Assembly (NCBI GenBank): GCA_937949525.1
Contig: CALEDT010000007.1
Coordinates: 1-54,934 of the forward strand
Direction: 5' to 3'
DNA: 54,934 nt
Origin: an uncultured Burkholderiales bacterium
Lineage (GTDB): Bacteria; Pseudomonadota; Gammaproteobacteria; Burkholderiales; Thiobacillaceae
Positions 53,073 to 54,934 of the stretch are shown here, piece after piece. The notes below the pieces were generated by a model. It worked only from the letters and a program-made list of their open reading frames with translations. It was not told where the DNA came from and made no database searches. Made by a program: the position numbers and the translations under genes. The number at the start of each line of letters is the position of its first letter. Position 1 is the stretch's first letter.

Positions 53073-54071
53073 TCAGGCCTGACGGCGCAGGCGGCGGGCG
53101 AGACCCAGACCCACCAGACCCAGGCCCAGCAGACCCAGCATGCCCGGCTCGGACACGCGTAGCGCATCGACGTTGGTCTGAATACGTGCCGACAGTTGGT
53201 ACAGGTCGGTGTTGTTCAGACCGGGGGTAGCGCCGGTGAAGGACTTGTTGCACACCGCGTTACTGAACAGCGTCGGGATGTTCACGCCGTCGAAGCAGGT
53301 GTTGCGCACGTTCTGGACATTGAACGGCAGCGGCGCATTCAGGCTCAACGTCTTAATGCCGTCACCAAACAGGTCGGGCGCATAGTTCCACACGGCAATG
53401 CCGCCGGCACTCAGGTTGGTGAGGGAGAAGTCCATCTGGTAGCTGGCCGTGGCGAACGCCGGGAAACGCTCATCCGGGAAGGCGCTCACCGCCACCTGCA
53501 GGAAGGCATCGACGTCGAAGGAGAAGCTCACTCCACCGGCCTGGTTCAGCTTGAAGATGAAGCTGGCATTCAGGTTGTTGTTGGAGTCGGCCGAGGCGAA
53601 TACAGTACCCACGTCCAGTCCGGCATACGAACCGTTGGCCACATGTGCACCCAAGCCGCCAAAGCCGGACAGGCCGGTGATCGGCGCGCCGGTTTCCAAT
53701 TGGTCGGCAGCGACATAGTTACCGGTGACCGGCGGCGCGAACAGCTTCGGGAAGCTATTGTCCGGCAGGATGGGGTTGCAGGCAGCACCCAAGCACAAAG
53801 GTGGAAAGTCGATGCTGGAGGTGAAACTGGAACCGCTGCCGCCGACGTTGCCGAAGCCAGTCAGGTCGACGGCGTAGTCAGCCGAAGTGGTGAACGTCAG
53901 GAAGTCGAAGTCACCAGCGTCCATAATGGTTCCGTCTGCCTTCTTGATCAAGAAGTTGGACATGTTGACCATAGCGCTGGCCATCACGTAGGCCTGTGCG
54001 GGCTGCGCAGCCAGCAGGGCCAGGGAAGCGCTCGCGGCCAGCGCCAGGGCGGTTTTCTTCATCTGAGACAT
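53073..54071 (-). CDS. PEP-CTERM-sorted exported protein
   Basis: A 332-residue protein with signal peptide MKKTALALAASASLALLAA-QPAQA (after MSQ) and a C-terminal sorting tail at residues 307-332: S-E-P-G-M, the hydrophobic LGLLGLGLVGLGL, then ARRLRRQA. The first Pro of Pro-Glu-Pro is Ser, a tolerated variant. The body is Asn/Ser/Gly-rich with four Cys, beta-rich in appearance. XrtA, encoded upstream, should cut near the SEP motif and release it to the surface. AGGAG supports ATG 54071. Expression from a sigma-54 promoter. Confidence 0.9.
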   Translation of the reverse strand: MSQMKKTALALAASASLALLAAQPAQAYVMASAMVNMSNFLIKKADGTIMDAGDFDFLTFTTSADYAVDLTGFGNVGGSGSSFTSSIDFPPLCLGAACNPILPDNSFPKLFAPPVTGNYVAADQLETGAPITGLSGFGGLGAHVANGSYAGLDVGTVFASADSNNNLNASFIFKLNQAGGVSFSFDVDAFLQVAVSAFPDERFPAFATASYQMDFSLTNLSAGGIAVWNYAPDLFGDGIKTLSLNAPLPFNVQNVRNTCFDGVNIPTLFSNAVCNKSFTGATPGLNNTDLYQLSARIQTNVDALRVSEPGMLGLLGLGLVGLGLARRLRRQA

Positions 54072-54162
54072 GTTGTTTCTCCTGTCGAGGGGTGGTGTTT
54101 ACAGTGCCATGCTCCCATGCCCTGGTATGACACTTCCGAGCAAAGCAGCGTGACAAGCATAA

Positions 54163-54178
54163 AGCAAGGGTTGTGCCA
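54163..54178 (-). promoter_or_regulatory. Sigma-54 (RpoN) promoter of the PEP-CTERM gene
   Basis: On the minus strand the site reads TGGCACAACCCTTGCT, a perfect TGGCAC-N5-TTGC match, 92 bases before the start. RpoN with the PrsK/PrsR pair is known to drive PEP-CTERM genes in bacteria with XrtA. Confidence 0.85.
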
Positions 54179-54266
54179 TGTTCTGTTCGCTGCGGTCGTA
54201 ACTTATAAAAACAATGAGATGCGCAGTTTTCGATCGACCTCTAGTGGCCCCGTACGACGTCCGTGT

Positions 54267-54303
54267 AAAAAATACCGACAGCGCCGCGATGTCCAGGCCG
54301 CTG
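54267..54303 (-). terminator. Probable terminator of the nitroreductase-like gene
   Basis: On the minus strand CAGCGGCC pairs with GGCGCTG (one bulge), and six T residues follow a few bases after the stem. It lies 15 bases past the stop at 54318. Confidence 0.4.
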
Positions 54304-54317
54304 CCCGGGCGGGCGTT

Positions 54318-54934
54318 TCAGTCGCGGTGTGCCGAATCGGGCGCAGTGTTCGCGTCGCCGGCCCACATCAGCCGCGCCACCGGCAGCCGCGTGGAACGCG
54401 CACGCGGTGCCGGCCCGGTGCCCAGGCGTCCCATGAAGAACACTTGGTCGCGCGGCGCGGTGTGCAGCAGTTCGGCCATGGTGTCGTCCAGGCGCGCAAC
54501 CGCGGCGCGCGCCGCTGCCACTTGCGTGAACGCGCGGCCGGCGCGGTGATACCGGCAGAAGATCACCGGCGTCATCTCGGGTTGCATGAACAGCCCGTAG
54601 GCCGTGGCCGTCAGCCAGAAGCGCTGCATGGCGCGGCCGGCGGCGATGAAGTCATCCACTGCGCACGGAGCTTGCGGTGCGCACAATGCCACGTGCGCGG
54701 CGCACCGCAAGCCCGGCAGCAGGTCGAGTTGCAACCGCGGCGCCAGCGTGCCCAGCAGCCAGGTGTTAAGAAAGGCGACACGTTCCCAACGGACCATGAC
54801 CCAGCGCATCAGCCGGGCCGTGAGCGGGTCGACGCCCACCGCCTGCTCGGGAATGCGGTCTTCGCTGTAACGCGCGCCCCATTCGATCACGGCCTTGTGC
54901 ACCCGGTAGGCTTCGGGGATGGTCAGGCGCAGCT
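54318..54934 (-). CDS. Nitroreductase-like protein, C-terminal part, runs off the right edge
   Basis: The visible frame enters from the right edge as LRLTIPEAYRVHKAVIEWGA, then SEDRIPEQAVGVDPLTARLMRW, DDFIAAGRAMQRFWLTATAYGLFMQPEMTPVIF and RLGTGPAPRARSTRLPVARLM. The AAGRAMQRFWLTATAYGL..QPEMTP segment is the FMN-binding helix pattern of nitroreductase-fold proteins, like the C-terminal part of MoeY-type fusions. The start is outside the window. Flavin-dependent redox role is inference. Confidence 0.6.
   Translation of the reverse strand, partial: LRLTIPEAYRVHKAVIEWGARYSEDRIPEQAVGVDPLTARLMRWVMVRWERVAFLNTWLLGTLAPRLQLDLLPGLRCAAHVALCAPQAPCAVDDFIAAGRAMQRFWLTATAYGLFMQPEMTPVIFCRYHRAGRAFTQVAAARAAVARLDDTMAELLHTAPRDQVFFMGRLGTGPAPRARSTRLPVARLMWAGDANTAPDSAHRD

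Overview
The window is high-GC, tightly packed bacterial chromosome. It looks like a gammaproteobacterium of the Chromatiales/Ectothiorhodospiraceae type, probably with a sulfur-based or chemolithotrophic lifestyle. This rests on gene order (argH-algZ-algR, lptM-lysA opposite cyaY, yraN followed by a BON lipoprotein, thiE-thiD-rubredoxin next to pilGHIJ-chpA), a DsrS-like protein, periplasmic rhodanese and DUF302 proteins, and an exosortase A (XrtA)/PEP-CTERM exopolysaccharide locus. The genus is inference. I saw no rRNA, tRNA, CRISPR array or intact insertion sequence.

Layout. 1-1.3 kb: the start of a type IV pilin gene behind a good sigma-54 promoter, an orphan Phd-type antitoxin with a truncated VapC-like toxin, and a decayed fragment of a DUF4143 ATPase, so this end is an eroded accessory patch. 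1.35-6 kb: OmpA-like protein with thrombospondin type 3 repeats, mscL, nadA, hda, a glycosyltransferase-like gene and a thioredoxin. 6.1-9.5 kb: a small CxxC protein, lysA, lptM, cyaY and two coupled single-domain cyclic-nucleotide-binding proteins. 9.5-13.8 kb: argH, algZ/algR, yraN and a BON-domain lipoprotein. 13.8-16.5 kb: three exported proteins (rhodanese, DUF302, Pro/Ala-rich). 16.5-20.6 kb: dsrS-like, hemL, thiE, thiD on the minus strand, then rubredoxin diverging.

20.9-31 kb: a PhnD-like binding protein fused to a rhodanese domain, leading directly into the Pil-Chp chemosensory operon (pilG, pilH, pilI, pilJ, chpA). With the pilin gene and AlgZR this makes the left half rich in type IV pilus structure and control. 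31-34 kb: uppP, an orphan LuxR-type response regulator, greB, mlaA. 34-34.6 kb: a coupled pair of small conserved-looking unknowns.

34.7-52 kb: an XrtA exopolysaccharide operon, nearly all translationally coupled: Wza-like export lipoprotein, chain-length determinant, tyrosine autokinase, TIGR03016-type beta-barrel, AAA ATPase, polysaccharide deacetylase, FemAB-like protein, glycosyltransferase, exosortase A with an EpsI-type tail, glycosyltransferase, asparagine-synthetase-like amidotransferase, two more glycosyltransferases and a PaaK/CapK-like adenylate-forming protein. A methyltransferase, a PEP-CTERM protein with a consensus-perfect sigma-54 promoter, and a truncated nitroreductase-like gene follow on the minus strand. 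The priming glycosyltransferase, flippase and polymerase are not in the window.

The least described items are: the periplasmic sulfur-type proteins sharing a CNGxxC rhodanese loop (one fused to a PhnD-like domain at the head of the Pil-Chp operon), the output-less cyclic-nucleotide-binding pair, the small coupled unknowns beside the EPS locus, and a shared RpoN logic linking pilin and PEP-CTERM substrate.
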